A program made the position numbers and the translations under genes. This document shows positions 1-6,772 of a DNA stretch of 33,492 nucleotides, piece by piece. Below the pieces are notes generated by a model. That model did no database searches and was not told where the DNA came from. It worked only from the letters and a program-made list of their open reading frames with translations. Each line of letters opens with the position of its first letter. Position 1 is the first letter of the stretch. The stretch spans positions 1-33,492 of IMG/VR virus record IMGVR_UViG_3300043409_001608; one strand, 5' to 3'. This DNA is from a virus.

Positions 1-353
1 CGACAGGTGAAACGCACGCGAAGCGCGGCGCAATCTGGACTTGCGCCAACCCTAGCGCAGAAGACGCCGCGAAGCCGTGCGGGATGAAAGTTTACGGAGA
101 GTTCCCGCCGCATTGTTCATTCTGCAAGGGGCAGGCCGACAACCCGGCGACGATACCCGACTTTATGGCCGACATGGATTGCCCGCATCTGCTATCAGTT
201 GCCACGAAAGAGATACCGACAGGCTGTTGCGGCGGCGGTACGACGGCTATTGAGTTTGGAGATTGTGAGCTTTTCGGCGCGTGTTCGATCGTAGGACACC
301 AAAAAACAACGGCCTGCTTTAGGTGCAAATTGCGACCGGGCGGCAGCGCATAG
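1..353 (+). CDS. Cys-rich distal tail-region protein, 5' end cut by the window
   Basis: Open reading continues in frame from base 3 to the TAG at 351-353; the first bases match the interior of a second copy at 32769-33152, which shows the full N-terminus, so this copy lacks about nine residues. It is rich in paired cysteines (CSFC, a GCC pair, a final CxxC) and could bind zinc or be disulfide-bonded. I do not recognise the family. It sits directly before a fibre-like gene, and its stop codon TAG forms part of the CATAGATA motif. Compared with the second copy it lacks a four-residue insertion near the C-terminus and differs mostly in the middle third. Confidence 0.7.
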   Translation, partial: TGETHAKRGAIWTCANPSAEDAAKPCGMKVYGEFPPHCSFCKGQADNPATIPDFMADMDCPHLLSVATKEIPTGCCGGGTTAIEFGDCELFGACSIVGHQKTTACFRCKLRPGGSA

Positions 354-356
354 ATA
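349..356 (+). promoter_or_regulatory. CATAGATA motif, candidate late promoter (copy 1)
   Basis: Exact CATAGATA, preceded by GCG, overlapping the TAG stop of the upstream gene and ending 4 nt before the ATG at 361. No Shine-Dalgarno sequence lies in front of that ATG. If it is a -10 element, transcription would start at or beside the ATG and give a leaderless mRNA. Confidence 0.55.
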
Positions 357-360
357 GAGC

Positions 361-879
361 ATGGCACAAAAGCTATTAAATTCGGCCGCGAGCACGCTAG
401 CCGCCGAGATTACGGACGCCGCTACGTCTATCGTCGTCGCAAATTCGGCTACCTTCCTGCCCGGCACGGCCGGTAGCTTCCGCGTGAAGATCGACGACGA
501 GCTTTTGATTGTTTCGTCGATCAGCGGCAACACGCTGACCGTGACGCGCGGAGCCGAGAGCACCACGGCGATAGGCCACGACGCAGGCGCGACCGTTCAA
601 GCCGTGTTGACCGCCGCGAGCCTAGCCGCCGCGATCGCCGAGAGCGCAGGCGGGGGCGGTTCGCCGATCGCTTGGAACGAGACGCCGACCGGGAGCGTAA
701 ACGGGAGCAATACCGTGTTCACGCTAGCCAATCCACCCGACGCGGGCTTGATGCTTTTCCGTTCCGGAGTTTGCTTGCGACCCGGCGCAGGGCACGACTA
801 CACGTTGAGCGGCTCGACCATCACATTCGCGACCGCGCCGGAAACCGGCGAAAACATCCTCGCAACTTACCAATACTAG
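361..879 (+). CDS. Fibre-like distal tail protein A
   Basis: 172 aa. The N-terminal half (about 1-95) is a beta-rich, Ala/Ser/Thr-rich module; a GGGG linker at about 97-100 precedes a C-terminal module (about 106-172) containing NGSNTVFTLAN and ending in a Tyr-rich ATYQY. The same C-terminal module closes the next gene (928-2220), so it is probably a shared tip or attachment domain. The start is the ATG 4 nt after a CATAGATA motif, without a ribosome binding site. A diverged second copy begins at 33160. The role as a fibre or tail-tip protein is inferred from composition and position at the end of the tail genes; no enzymatic motif is seen. Confidence 0.65.
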   Translation: MAQKLLNSAASTLAAEITDAATSIVVANSATFLPGTAGSFRVKIDDELLIVSSISGNTLTVTRGAESTTAIGHDAGATVQAVLTAASLAAAIAESAGGGGSPIAWNETPTGSVNGSNTVFTLANPPDAGLMLFRSGVCLRPGAGHDYTLSGSTITFATAPETGENILATYQY

Positions 880-927
880 CGCGCGCCCGACTTATAGGGC
901 CGGCTTGACTCGTGAAAGGTTTGAGAC

Positions 928-2220
928 ATGGCAGCAACGGAAATTGGCGGCGGGCAAATCAAGGACGGCGGAATTAGTGACGCCGACATTGCCGCAGACG
1001 CCGCGATTGAAGGCAGCAAGCTAGCCGCCGCGAGCGTGACCGCTACACAGTTAGCAAGCGGCGCAGCGGCCGGCAACCTCGGGGCGGGCGAGATCACCGA
1101 GACGTTTATCGCCGACGGAGCCGTGACAGGTGGGAAGCTAGCCGCAGGGGCAGCAGTTGCAAATATCGGCGCTGGTGGAATCACCACGAATGAAATCGGT
1201 GCTGGTGCGGTCGATCTCGCTTCGCAAGTGTCAGGTGTCTTACCTAACGCCTCTGTCGCGTTGACAACCGGAACTTTACTTGTCGGCACGTCGGGTATTG
1301 GCTCCGAGTTGTCGCTTGCTGCTGGTCAGATTATCATCGGCGATGCGGGTGGTGCTGTCGTAGCCGTCACGCCGAGCGGTGACGTTTCGATGGATAGTGC
1401 CGGTGTGTTCACCGCTGCTGTATCACTGGGCTCCCTTACAGTGACTACGGGTGCCTTGGTTACGGGTGCTGCCGGTGTCGGTGCTGAATTCTTAATGACC
1501 GATGGTCAGATCATCGTTGCAAACGCCGCCGGTGAAGCTGTCGCACTCGCAATGAGTGGTGACGCAACGATTAGCAACACTGGCGTGCTTACTCTCTCCG
1601 CTGGTGCTGCCATCGCTAACATCGGTGCTGGTGGAATTACTTCCACGGAACTCGCTGCTGGTGCTGCCGTCGCAAACATTGGTGCGGGCGGAATCACCGG
1701 GACCGAACTAGCCGCAGGCGCGACGGCGGGCAATATCGCGGCTGGTGACATTACTAGCGCGATGCTTGCCGACGGCGCGGTAGACCTGGAAGGCACCAAG
1801 ACAACGGGCAACCTCTCGGGCGCGCGAGTCATCTTGACGACCGGCGCTATCATCGTCGGCAACGGTTCTGGCGTTGGCTCCGACCTCACCCTAGCCGCCG
1901 GGCAAATCATCGTAGGGAGCGCCGGAGGAAATGCCGTAGCCGTCACGATGAGCGGGGACGCAACGATTAGCGACGCCGGCGTTGTAACCGTCACCGCCGC
2001 CGGCGCTACGTTAGTTGACGGAGAGACGCCCGCCGGAGTAATCAACGGGAGCAATGCCGTATTTACGCTGGCAAACGTGCCGACCGCCGCGAGCGAGCAC
2101 GTCTACTTAAACGGCCTGAGACAAAAAAGCGCCGACGACTACACGATAGTGACGGACGAAATAACATTCACCACAGCGCCGCCAAACGGTTCTAACCTGT
2201 TAGCCGACTATCGCTACTAG
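928..2220 (+). CDS. Repetitive tail fibre protein B
   Basis: 430 aa, low complexity, almost no Cys or aromatic residues until the C-terminus. Repeats of the type GAxxANIGAGGIT and LTTGxLLVGxxGxGSELxLAAGQIIxG alternate along residues 50-350, as in the beta-repeat shafts of phage fibres. The last 65 residues form the same NGSNxVFTLAN module as the preceding gene and end in ADYRY. An AAAGG ribosome binding site lies 8 nt before the ATG. Base usage changes inside the gene: about 1140-1690 uses GCT and GGT codons heavily, while both ends use GCC, GCG and GGC like the rest of the window, suggesting recombination. The function as a receptor-binding or side fibre is inferred. Confidence 0.7.
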   Translation: MAATEIGGGQIKDGGISDADIAADAAIEGSKLAAASVTATQLASGAAAGNLGAGEITETFIADGAVTGGKLAAGAAVANIGAGGITTNEIGAGAVDLASQVSGVLPNASVALTTGTLLVGTSGIGSELSLAAGQIIIGDAGGAVVAVTPSGDVSMDSAGVFTAAVSLGSLTVTTGALVTGAAGVGAEFLMTDGQIIVANAAGEAVALAMSGDATISNTGVLTLSAGAAIANIGAGGITSTELAAGAAVANIGAGGITGTELAAGATAGNIAAGDITSAMLADGAVDLEGTKTTGNLSGARVILTTGAIIVGNGSGVGSDLTLAAGQIIVGSAGGNAVAVTMSGDATISDAGVVTVTAAGATLVDGETPAGVINGSNAVFTLANVPTAASEHVYLNGLRQKSADDYTIVTDEITFTTAPPNGSNLLADYRY

Positions 2221-2259
2221 GACCGAACAACAGCAACCGCCGCCGAGGCGAAAAAGCAA

Positions 2260-2622
2260 ATGCCGACAAAAATACATCTATCGCAGTTATTTGACGACAT
2301 AGGCACGTCGATTACCGACGCGCAGGCCGACGCCGACGCAGCGCAGGGCGACGCGACGACCGCGATCGCCGACGCCGCCACGGCCCAGGCCGCCGCCGAC
2401 GCCGCCGACGCGGCCGCCGCACTAGCAGACGCGGGAGCAACGACCGCCCTTGCCGACGCCGCGACCGCGATCGCCTCGGCGGCCGACGCCCAGGCCGACG
2501 CAACGACCGCCCTTGCCGACGCCGCCACGGCCCAGGCCGCCGCCGACGCCGCCGCCGCGACCAACGGCACGCAAGAAACCACGCTCACCGATCACGAAGG
2601 CCGGATCGCCGCCCTAGAGTAA
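2260..2622 (+). CDS. Ala-rich coiled-coil tail fibre segment
   Basis: 120 aa. After a short N-terminus (MPTKIHLSQLFDDIG) the protein is nearly all Ala, Asp, Thr and Gln in imperfect repeats such as ADAATAQAAADA, then ends with a heptad-like segment LTDHEGRIAALE. Such Ala/Asp repeats form trimeric coiled-coil shafts in phage fibres. Fibre proteins with an E-x-R-I-x-x-LE segment usually continue beyond it, so this gene may be a short or truncated form. It ends 9 nt from the end of the convergent integrase gene, the junction between virion and lysogeny modules. Start: ATG after a purine-rich GAGGCGAAAAAGC. Confidence 0.6.
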   Translation: MPTKIHLSQLFDDIGTSITDAQADADAAQGDATTAIADAATAQAAADAADAAAALADAGATTALADAATAIASAADAQADATTALADAATAQAAADAAAATNGTQETTLTDHEGRIAALE

Positions 2623-2631
2623 TCGCCGCGC

Positions 2632-3567
2632 CTACGTCGCCTCGTGGAGGCCGCGAGCGAAGACGACGCTAGACGGTTCGCCGACGGCCTTTGTCGGATC
2701 GAGATAGCTAGCGACCGTAACCCGCCGCGAGCTATGGCCGAGCGCCGCCGTGGCATCGCCGCCGGCCGCTTCGAGCATCGTAGCGAATGTACGCCGCAAC
2801 GCTTGAGGCTTAAAGCGACGACCCGACGGCAACCCGGCGCGCTGCAATAACTTGCCATACCGCAGGTAGAACGCGCCCGACTTGTGACCGCGCAACCACG
2901 GCAGGGCGAACACGTCAGCGCCGCCGCCGGTATAAGGCCGGAGGGCTTCGAGGGCTTCGAGCACGACCGGCGGCAGGAAGTACGCCGCCGATTGCTTGCC
3001 ACCCTTGCGATACGCCGCCGGAATAGATAGCCACCCGTCGGCCGCGAGCCATTCCCATTTGATACCGAGGGCGGCGCTAGTACGTTCGCCGGTATACAGA
3101 AAAAGCAGATGGAGCGCCGACCACCACAGCGCCGCCGGGCTAACGCCGACGGTTCCGGTCGTCGTGCGGCACGCAGCTAGGAGCTTATCGAGTTCAGCAC
3201 GCCCCCAGGAGCGCGGAGCGATCGACGCAGGCGCGAGCGTCGGCACGTCTACGAATTCCGGTATATGGCGCTTCCTAGCCGCATAGTTGGCGATCGCTAA
3301 GAGCTTCGAGCGCTCTTTGTCGACCGTATGACCGGCGCGACCTTGCGCGAGCCGATGCGCAAGGAAGCCGCAAAGCACCTCGTCGCAGAGATCATCGAGC
3401 CGCGCAGGCCGTTCGAGATATTCGCCGAGACGTGCAATCGTGAGCCGATGAAGAATCGAAGTTTGCGCCGACTTGCCGAGCAAGCGACGCGGCGCGAAGA
3501 CTCGCGCGAAATAATCAGAAAGGAGCATACAAACGGAGGTGTTGGGCGTGTTGTTTGTGCGACTCAT
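2632..3567 (-). CDS. int: Tyrosine recombinase / phage integrase
   Basis: 311 aa from the ATG at 3567, where an SAM-like core-binding half (about 10-110) is followed by the catalytic half. Visible active-site residues: Arg I in TGER (R162), a Lys in the beta hairpin (K191 in KGGKQ), Arg II in QALRR (R258), His III in LGHSS (H278) and the nucleophile Tyr in SYLDP (Y288). The usual His of HxLR is Gln (Q255). It should integrate and, with the divergent excisionase-like protein, excise the prophage. An in-frame extension to 3834 runs through the intergenic repeats and looks non-coding. Just before the ATG is the 12-bp palindrome AGGGTTAACCCT, a possible operator. Confidence 0.9.
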   Translation of the reverse strand: MSRTNNTPNTSVCMLLSDYFARVFAPRRLLGKSAQTSILHRLTIARLGEYLERPARLDDLCDEVLCGFLAHRLAQGRAGHTVDKERSKLLAIANYAARKRHIPEFVDVPTLAPASIAPRSWGRAELDKLLAACRTTTGTVGVSPAALWWSALHLLFLYTGERTSAALGIKWEWLAADGWLSIPAAYRKGGKQSAAYFLPPVVLEALEALRPYTGGGADVFALPWLRGHKSGAFYLRYGKLLQRAGLPSGRRFKPQALRRTFATMLEAAGGDATAALGHSSRRVTVASYLDPTKAVGEPSSVVFARGLHEAT

Positions 3568-3579
3568 AGGGTTAACCCT
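3568..3579. promoter_or_regulatory. Perfect 12-bp palindrome before int
   Basis: AGGGTTAACCCT lies immediately upstream of the int ATG (on the - strand). A perfect palindrome abutting a start codon could bind a dimeric regulator or cap the int ribosome binding site. No second copy was seen nearby. Confidence 0.35.
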
Positions 3580-3670
3580 TAAGCATTGCACACAATCCGT
3601 TGACGTGAGGGAACTTTCTCCCCCTGTTGTGATGATGCGCGGCGGATGTTCCTGTCCACCGCATTTGAGC

Positions 3671-3683
3671 GCCGACCGTCGGC
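3671..3683. repeat. Short inverted repeat in the int-xis interval
   Basis: GCCGACCGTCGGC: two 6-bp arms around one base. It lies between int and the excisionase-like gene, so it may be an operator half-site pair or part of the attachment region. Confidence 0.3.
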
Positions 3684-3691
3684 ACTCACAC

Positions 3692-3783
3692 ATTGAACTA
3701 CGCCAATCGGGCCGGGCGCGATTCGTCGCGGTAACGGTTTTGCTTCCGTTACTTGTCACCCCGGCCCGGTTGGCTTGTTCAAT
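3692..3783. repeat. Large nested inverted repeat between int and xis
   Basis: The left arm 3692-3716 (ATTGAAC, then GCCAA, then CGGGCCGGG) pairs with the right arm 3760-3783 (CCCGGCCCGG, TTGG, GTTCAAT) with only a few mismatches. Inside is a second perfect hairpin, 3731-3737 GTAACGG against 3746-3752 CCGTTAC. The 254-base interval 3568-3821 otherwise holds no gene. It could be attP arm and core sites, a regulator-binding region or a structured RNA; the sequence does not decide which. Confidence 0.5.
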
Positions 3784-3821
3784 ATTTCCCATAGCGGTAC
3801 TATAAGCAGGAGCAAACCCCG

Positions 3822-4028
3822 ATGGAACTTCCAAAGATGATGATTTCAGTAGAGACGGCCGCCGAGCTTATTGGGGTAACCGTTTCCCGCGTGCGCCAGA
3901 TGCTACGCGCCGAACAGTTAGCCGGCGTCAAACTCAGCGAACGAGCCTGGATTGTTGACGAGCGCTCCGCAAAGCGAGCCGCTAAAACGCCGCATTCTGT
4001 AGGGCGGCCGCGCACAGGCTCAAAATAA
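3822..4028 (+). CDS. Excisionase-like small HTH protein
   Basis: 68 aa. Residues 8-52 match the helix-turn-helix pattern of the excisionase/MerR-type family: ISVETAAELIGVTVSRVRQM followed by a wing ending in AWIVDERSA. The basic tail (SKRAAK, GRPRTGSK) would contact DNA. AGGAG lies 9 nt before the ATG. It diverges from int across the repeat-rich interval, the usual place for a directionality factor or a lysogeny switch regulator. It might instead act mainly as a transcription regulator of int; no separate CI/Cro pair was recognised in the window. Confidence 0.65.
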   Translation: MELPKMMISVETAAELIGVTVSRVRQMLRAEQLAGVKLSERAWIVDERSAKRAAKTPHSVGRPRTGSK

Positions 4029-4041
4029 ATCGCAAGAGACG

Positions 4042-4069
4042 TTGACGCTATTTCCGTTATCGGTAATAA
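4042..4069 (+). promoter_or_regulatory. Candidate sigma-70-type early promoter
   Basis: TTGACG (4042-4047), 16 bp, then TAATAA (4064-4069), in the 191-base gap before csrA. GTTAT-CGGTA-ATAAC across 4056-4070 is an inverted repeat overlapping the -10, a possible operator. It would drive the early operon. Read by eye only. Confidence 0.4.
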
Positions 4070-4219
4070 CCAACGCCCGACGGTTGACGGTTCGCCCGTG
4101 ACAAGGCGAGCCGCCTAACCCGCAGCAGCAAAAAGCTATCTAACAGCGCGCGGCTTTCTACCGCTTGGCACGATGCCACGCCCGCGCGTCTCTCCCCTCA
4201 CGCAAAGGACTGCGCGCCC

Positions 4220-4405
4220 ATGCTCGTTCTAACCCGCAAAGTAGGCGAACGAATTTTAATCGACGGCGGCATTGTGCTGATTGTTACCAGCATCGAACCA
4301 AGCCGCGTCGCTATCGGCATCGAAGCGCCGCGAGCGATCGGCGTACACCGCGAGGAAGTAGCCGCACGGATGAACCCGCCGGCGTCGGACCATCGGAAGG
4401 ACTAA
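4220..4405 (+). CDS. csrA: CsrA/RsmA-family RNA-binding translational regulator
   Basis: 61 aa, full length for the family. It begins MLVLTRKVGERI, as CsrA proteins do, and has the conserved GIEAPRAIGVHREEV segment with the RNA-contacting Arg at position 44. CsrA dimers bind GGA-containing hairpins near ribosome binding sites and block or enhance translation. The ribosome binding site AAAGGA is about 10 nt upstream of the ATG. It is the first gene of the early operon, so it may act early to shift host mRNA use or to control phage leaders. The C-terminal ten residues (NPPASDHRKD) are variable in the family. Confidence 0.92.
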   Translation: MLVLTRKVGERILIDGGIVLIVTSIEPSRVAIGIEAPRAIGVHREEVAARMNPPASDHRKD

Positions 4406-4456
4406 CCGACGCCGCGCATTTTGTTTGAACCCATCACAACGCAAGGAGCGTGAACC

Positions 4457-4648
4457 ATGCAAGAGCAGAAGAAACAGCACCGCGTTTATTTGTTGAACGT
4501 GCAAACGATCGGCGCACAGTGCGGCTACGGCGAAGGCACAACGAAGGCCGAAGCGATCGCAGCCGCGCTAGAAATCGCACGGAAGCGCGACCCCGAGGCA
4601 GTCTACGACGCCGGGCACGTTTTGTTTTGCGGCGGCGTGAACTGTTAG
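4457..4648 (+). CDS. Small protein of unknown function
   Basis: 63 aa with an AAGGAG ribosome binding site 9 nt before the ATG. A hydrophilic start is followed by a strand (HRVYLLNVQTI), a helix (TKAEAIAAALEIARKRD) and a Cys-containing tail (LFCGGVNC), a compact beta-alpha-beta-like layout. I do not recognise the family. It is the second gene of the early operon, after csrA. A longer overlapping frame in the same place (4450-4890) lacks this ribosome binding site and is rejected. Confidence 0.6.
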   Translation: MQEQKKQHRVYLLNVQTIGAQCGYGEGTTKAEAIAAALEIARKRDPEAVYDAGHVLFCGGVNC

Positions 4649-4699
4649 CCGCCGGACGATCGAAGACCACCATTTTAACCCACGAGAAAGAGCGACCGC

Positions 4700-5557
4700 A
4701 TGAGCACCAAGAAGAAAACCCCGAAGGCCGTAGCCGCAGCAGCAGCAGAAACGCCGCCGACTTCACGCCGCAAACTATTGAAGGGAGAGACGCCGCCGAG
4801 CACCGAGGCCGCGAGCGTTGCCGCCGCGAAGCCGAAGCCGAAGAAGGAGAAGAAGCCGAAGAAAGCGCCGGCCGAAATGGTGCGCGTTGAAAAGTACATC
4901 GTCGAACATTGGGAGAAGTGCCGCACGATCGCCGCCGAGATTGAAGCGCTGCAAGCCGAATACAACGGCTTGCGAGAAACCGCCAAGGAAATCAAAGAGG
5001 CCGCGTCGGGCAAGTCGGCAATTCTTCGCCGCATGAACGCCCGAGGGCCGGAGCGCTTGCCGTTGTTCGACCAATCGCCGACGACGCCGACGGCCGCCGC
5101 GCCGGTTGCGAACGACGCGCCGAAGCAAGGCACTTTATTGCCGCCGCCGGCCGCCGACGCCGACGCATGGAAGGCCGCGCCGCTTCGCGAGTCGTTGCAC
5201 AAGCCGGGGAAGACCGTGCTTAACAAGGCGCTCGACGTGCTCACAAAGAAGGGCTTCGACACTATCGGGAAACTCGAAGACCTACGCGCGTCGGGCAACG
5301 GCTACCGCAAGTGGCAAGACGCCGCAAAGGGTATCGGCGACGAGGGAGCGGAGGCGGTTACCGACGCCGTCCTAGCGTGGCTAACCAAGCACCGCGACGC
5401 CGCCGTATTCGCCGCAGCAGCGCCGCAGAAGGCCGCCGTCGTGAAGCCGAGCACCGAGGCCGACGCCGGGCCGACGCTACCGCCTAAGAGCGTGCCGCCG
5501 TTGCCGCGAGGCCCGAGCAAGCGCAAGGCGAATCCGAAGAAAGCCGCCGCGAAGTAG
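4700..5557 (+). CDS. Lys/Ala-rich early protein with a possible helix-hairpin-helix core
   Basis: 285 aa. Both ends are disordered and basic (KPKPKKEKKPKK at about 46-57 and a KRKANPKKAAAK tail). Residues 60-100 form a helical, coiled-coil-like segment (EIEALQAEYNGLRETAKEIK). Residues about 170-232 (NKALDVLTKKGFDTIGKLED through GIGDEGAEAVTDAVLAWL) resemble repeated helix-hairpin-helix units, which bind DNA non-specifically. The function is unknown; nucleic-acid binding is an inference from charge and helix pattern. The ATG follows a weak GAGAAAGAGCG ribosome binding site. Confidence 0.6.
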   Translation: MSTKKKTPKAVAAAAAETPPTSRRKLLKGETPPSTEAASVAAAKPKPKKEKKPKKAPAEMVRVEKYIVEHWEKCRTIAAEIEALQAEYNGLRETAKEIKEAASGKSAILRRMNARGPERLPLFDQSPTTPTAAAPVANDAPKQGTLLPPPAADADAWKAAPLRESLHKPGKTVLNKALDVLTKKGFDTIGKLEDLRASGNGYRKWQDAAKGIGDEGAEAVTDAVLAWLTKHRDAAVFAAAAPQKAAVVKPSTEADAGPTLPPKSVPPLPRGPSKRKANPKKAAAK

Positions 5558-5701
5558 CAGCACGAGACGCAATCGGGCGACCCGAACGCGAACGGGCGCG
5601 CGGTGACCGAGGGAAACACCGCACGACGTTAGGACCGACGGCAGGCGCAACCCTGCCCAGATTGCAACTTACACCAGAACCAAGAGAAGGAGCTTTTGAG
5701 C

Positions 5702-5929
5702 ATGAACGAAAACACGCGACCGATGAACCGACCTTTGCGAACAGTAGCGCCGCGAGACTTCGGAGCGCCAAACGCCGACGCCCGAGCACGAGCGAAGGCC
5801 CGAGCGAACCGCAAAGGCCAGCAATACCGCTTCGCGTGGCCCGAAAATATCCGACGGTTAGCGCGGCTTATCGGCCTTGAGTGCGACGAGGTTGCGCGAG
5901 AACTGGCCGCACAGGAGGCCGGACAATGA
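5702..5929 (+). CDS. Small basic protein of unknown function
   Basis: 75 aa from the ATG at 5702, chosen because GAAGGAG lies 9 nt upstream; the TTG at 5696 would be too close. The N-terminal half is Arg/Ala-rich; the C-terminal half (FAWPENIRRLARLIGLECDE) is helical and may be a small DNA-binding or adaptor segment. Its TGA overlaps the ATG of the exonuclease gene (ATGA), so the two are translationally coupled. Confidence 0.6.
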   Translation: MNENTRPMNRPLRTVAPRDFGAPNADARARAKARANRKGQQYRFAWPENIRRLARLIGLECDEVARELAAQEAGQ

Positions 5930-6768
5930 GCGGCGCGATTGTGTACGACTGCACAAACGCCGACTATCACCGCGACACGACGGCGATAAGTCACAGCGGG
6001 CTAGATTTAGTGATCGAAGACCCGGCGTCGTATCACTTCCGCAAGCTATCGGGCTTGTACGTCAGAGAAGAAACGCCGCAGCATTTCGCAGAAGGTACGG
6101 CGCTCGACGAGGCGCTACTACAAACGGCCGACTACTGCGGCGCAAACGTTGTGCCGGTTCCGCGCGAGGTACTGGCCGCAAACGGCCGCCGATGCGGCGC
6201 GGCGTGGGACCAATTCGCCGCCGAGCACAAAGGGAAAATCTTAGTTGAGCCGACCGCCGAGCTATGGCAATGGGTAAAGGCCGTGCAACGTCACCCGGCG
6301 GCGCGTGCGTTGATCGAATCCGACGGACGCTATCAGGAGTCGATTCTATGGCACGACGATGAGCACGGAGTAAAACGCCGCAGCCGCTTCGACATGATCC
6401 TAGACGGCGAGGATTACATCGTTGACCTGAAGACGAGCCGCACGAGCGCGAGCCTAGCCGAGTGCGTTAAAGAGGTAGCGAAATGGGGCTACCACCGGCA
6501 GGCCGCTTTCTACCAAGACGCCGCCGAGGAAGCCTACAACCGCCGGCCAGACTTCCTATTTATTTTTGTGTCGAAGGTTGCGCCCTACCGCGTGGAAGTC
6601 TTCGAGCTAGACGAAGAATTTATCGAAATCGGGCGCGAGCAAAACGCGCACGGATTGAAGACCTACGCCGAGTGCATGGCGTCGGGTATTTGGAAGCCGC
6701 GAACACATGGCACAGTCTCGAAATTATCGCCGCCGCGTTGGTTGCGATGGGAAAAACAATGGAGCTAA
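5926..6768 (+). CDS. RecE/exonuclease VIII-like PD-(D/E)XK nuclease (DUF3799-type)
   Basis: 280 aa. The nuclease core shows E138 (YQESILW), D156 (RFDMILD), the VDLKT motif with D167 and K169, and the later Q192/Y196 (HRQAAFY), the order seen in RecE- and Cas4-like 5'-3' exonucleases. Such enzymes resect double-strand ends to give single-stranded tails for annealing. The ATG overlaps the previous stop. The following gene (6773) is a typical companion. The C-terminus (LSPPRWLRW) matches the family ending, so the protein seems complete. Confidence 0.82.
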   Translation: MSGAIVYDCTNADYHRDTTAISHSGLDLVIEDPASYHFRKLSGLYVREETPQHFAEGTALDEALLQTADYCGANVVPVPREVLAANGRRCGAAWDQFAAEHKGKILVEPTAELWQWVKAVQRHPAARALIESDGRYQESILWHDDEHGVKRRSRFDMILDGEDYIVDLKTSRTSASLAECVKEVAKWGYHRQAAFYQDAAEEAYNRRPDFLFIFVSKVAPYRVEVFELDEEFIEIGREQNAHGLKTYAECMASGIWKPRTHGTVSKLSPPRWLRWEKQWS

Positions 6769-6772
6769 GAAC

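Larger units (their letters stand above)
1..693 (+). repeat. Imperfect terminal direct repeat, left copy
   Basis: Matches 32788-33492 along its length with a 12-base insertion in the right copy. Bases 1-127 and 595-693 are identical; the middle has many substitutions. Either a diverged tandem duplication or two alleles of one locus joined at the ends of a contig from a circular or permuted genome. Confidence 0.85.

Noticed and set aside
349-356. CATAGATA as an unusual ribosome binding site rather than a promoter
   Set aside because: It has no complementarity to the anti-SD, three copies are 33-69 nt from the start with separate ribosome binding sites, and one follows a terminator; a DNA-level role fits better, though RNA-level action is not excluded.
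1-693. Diversity-generating retroelement explanation for the diverged duplicate
   Set aside because: No reverse transcriptase in the window, and differences are spread over all bases, many of them silent, rather than confined to adenines.
3022-3029. AATAGATA inside the integrase gene as a late motif
   Set aside because: First base differs, the site is mid-gene and points against the direction of int transcription, with no start codon nearby.
4450-4890. 146-codon + strand frame overlapping two early genes
   Set aside because: Arg/Glu low complexity without a ribosome binding site; the 4457 and 4700 genes have better starts and balanced composition.
5640-5657. Hairpin GGCAGG/CCTGCC as a terminator
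   Set aside because: Short stem and no T-run after it; probably incidental.
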